A stretch of 64,000 nucleotides of DNA from Terebella lapidaria (Eukaryota; Annelida; Polychaeta; Terebellida; Terebellidae). The notes below the pieces were generated by a model. That model did not search any database, had not been told where the DNA came from, and saw nothing but the letters and a program-made list of their open reading frames with translations. Location of the stretch: NCBI GenBank assembly GCA_949152475.1, contig OX424564.1:26782165-26846164 (forward strand), read 5' to 3'. Shown in pieces: positions 62,090 to 64,000 of the stretch. A program made the translations under genes and the position numbers. Numbering within the stretch: position 1 is the stretch's first letter; every line of letters starts with the position of its first letter.

Positions 62090-63840
62090 TTAGTAGTAAT
62101 CACGAAGTACACATCCACATTGGCGGAACGTCAATCAACGTCATACCGAGACAATGCGTTTTCCCGGTTCATGCTTTTAAAACATCAATTGTAGATTTTC
62201 ACACCTATGTAGTAAATAGCTAATGTTAACATCACAACCGTGGCTGGAGTGTATTCAGCGAAGTTCTTTTTTTCTCTTTCAACTGATTTTACTAATTGGT
62301 TGGAACAGCTTTTGTGTTTGGAAAAGATTCGAGTACCTCGAAAGCAAACATAATCCGTAGATGTCGTTCTTCACAGAGTTGTGAACATGTTTCCTTTGCT
62401 TGTTCTACACGTATCACTTGTTATGGCCACGACTAGCTACTTACATAATAAACAACTTTTGTCCCTGGATATTCCTTTGAATTATCGCCCACTGACACGA
62501 CACAATGTTTTCGGATTTCTAAAGTATTTTTATAGGTTGTTTGGCAGTTTTATACTAATTCCATCAGGTGTACAGTAGAAACAACTACATTTAACACACT
62601 GTCTGCCCCTGATGACGCCAATGTGTTTTTTGATAAAGTATTTTGGTCGGACTTTGTTTCTATTGCCAAATGTATTTTATGTTTGTTATTGGAATCATCA
62701 AAATTTGGCTGTATTGGTGGTAATAGATTGATACTTACAACGCCTGGTTCACAAGGAAAAGGGATTACATGGTCCAGGCTTGACTAACATGGAGTCTTGT
62801 ATTAGTATGATGAACAGAGTTCCATGGCGTGTTTCGTAGTATAATGTTTTGCATAACTACCAATGGTTTAGCGTGAAGTGTAAGGCGATGCCGATAACAA
62901 AAGACTGAATGAATCCCATCATTTTCTAGAAGATGTCGCAAAGCCGTTGGGACCTAATGAAAATGCCATTGGCCCAACTACAAACCACGACATAATCATC
63001 ATTCGCCACTGAATGACATTACTAGTAATGATGATTGGGCCGATAAAGTGACTTCATTGTTATTCATGAGCTGCAGTGGAATCCAATAATTAACCGATAG
63101 TCCTTAAGTAATAACGCATGCACCAGTAATGATTTAAAGTAAAACTGATATTATGGTAGGAATCATGACGTGTGATAAACTGAAAGGAATTAATTGTGAT
63201 GATTATGTCTTAGTTTATGGTTATACCAATGCCATTTTCGCTACATCCCAACGTCTTGACTGAATTTTCTAGAAATTATGGAATATTATTGATAACTGAG
63301 TTTATAGATATGACGAGATCATGTCACCTTTCTAGAGTATATCATACTATTCAATAACTAGTGTTAGTTTTCAGTGGATAGATTCACTCTGTCCTAGCAC
63401 ATTTGTCGGTGTAAATCTAGTCCGGAACCACACTATTCAAAGGAATACAACATAGTTCATTGTCGTTATTGATGCAAGCCACGGAAATCTTGAAATCACA
63501 AATCTGCAAATCACAAAGTGGTAAAAGAGTGAATATCCTGAACCAGAAGCACCAAGGAGTTTGTGTGGTACCAATGCTGTGTATGTCTGCTGACTGGTTC
63601 ACTCAACGTGTGTACATTCTACACAGTCATAGAAAAAACACGAACAATAAATAGTAAAATGCTTAACATGGCATAAATAGAATAGTATGGAATTTTCAAA
63701 ATGTGACTTAGATTCTGTTCTTGCTACCCAATTTTACCTCAAGATATTCGAAAAAAAAGTTGCCTATCAGAAATAAATTGGATACATTAGAAATTTCCAC
63801 AACCTGGAGGCACAACCATCAGGATATGAAGTCTGTTGCA
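62090..63840. repeat. Duplicated block, copy 2
   Basis: Matches 53770-57480 in order and orientation, with landmarks 'ggaacgtcaatcaacgt', 'catgcttttaaaacatcaat', 'actgattttactaattggtt', 'gttattcatgagctgcagtg' and 'ggaaccacactattcaaag'. It is shorter because it lacks the ~1.5 kb found in copy 1. A reverse-oriented copy of repeat A is embedded at about 62570-62745. Divergence suggests an old local duplication or two copies of one dispersed element. Confidence 0.7.
62570..62745 (-). repeat. Interspersed repeat A, reverse copy
   Basis: Reads 'tacagtagaaacaactaca', 'cactgtctgcccctgatgac', 'ggctgtattggtggtaatag' and 'attgatacttac', the complement of the family start and core seen at 25.0 kb. Confidence 0.75.
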
Positions 63841-63854
63841 GAGACAACTACAAA

Positions 63855-64000
63855 ACGTAGAAACAACTACATTTAACACACTGTCTGCCCCTGATGACGC
63901 CAGTGTGTCTTTGGATAAACTGTTTGGTCGGGCTTTGTTTCTATTGCAAAATGTTGTGTATTACGTTTCTTAATGGCATCATTAAAATCTGACTATTGGT
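63855..64000 (-). repeat. Interspersed repeat A, reverse copy cut by window end
   Basis: Begins with 'gtagaaacaactacatttaa', continues 'cactgtctgcccctgatgac' and 'ggtcgggctttgtttctatt', and is still within the family when the window stops. Confidence 0.75.

Noticed and set aside
1-64000. CRISPR arrays, operons, bacterial-type regulatory sites
   Set aside because: No regularly spaced identical short repeats with unique spacers. The spliced genes show that the DNA is eukaryotic.

Overview
This is animal nuclear DNA: AT-rich, intron-bearing, and dense in decayed transposons, MITE-like hairpins and minisatellites. The repeat types seen (TTAA- and TA-flanked MITEs, a PIF/Harbinger-ISL2EU-like transposase, a Penelope-type reverse transcriptase, a solo-LTR-like block) suggest a marine invertebrate such as a cephalochordate, hemichordate, echinoderm or lophotrochozoan. 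The sequence alone does not settle which.

The only genes I can call with confidence are three paralogous SLC7 light-chain amino-acid transporters. SLC7-A lies on the minus strand (24392 down to 19479), SLC7-B on the plus strand (35081-40657) and SLC7-C on the plus strand (47598-53258). Each could be assembled from twelve exons with GT-AG borders, identical intron phases and no internal stop. The predicted proteins are 522, 522 and 514 residues. A and B face away from each other across a 10.7-kb spacer and share conserved promoter/5'UTR sequence. B and C are in tandem. All keep the TM1 GSGIF motif, the extracellular Cys expected to bond an SLC3 heavy chain, and the TM6 AYDGW motif, so amino-acid exchange at a membrane is the expected job.

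Layout: 1-19.4 kb is gene-poor, with possible LINE scraps, a 635-bp LTR-like block (7278-7912) and a 1.5-kb TIR element with a 5-bp target duplication (11288-12802). SLC7-A follows. The A/B spacer holds copies of one interspersed repeat, an inverted array of short AT-rich units (26.65-27.14 kb) and a six-unit 134-bp minisatellite (31.1-31.95 kb). Between B and C sits a nest three deep: a Penelope-like retroelement interrupted by a ~2.9-kb DNA transposon, itself interrupted by a TA-flanked MITE. Intron 1 of C has a G15 tract, a matching C15 tract and a six-copy inverted motif. From 53.3 kb to the end there is no recognised gene: a block duplicated between 53.8-57.5 kb and 62.05-63.85 kb, several MITEs and palindromes, and a weak candidate ORF and first exon near 60-61 kb.
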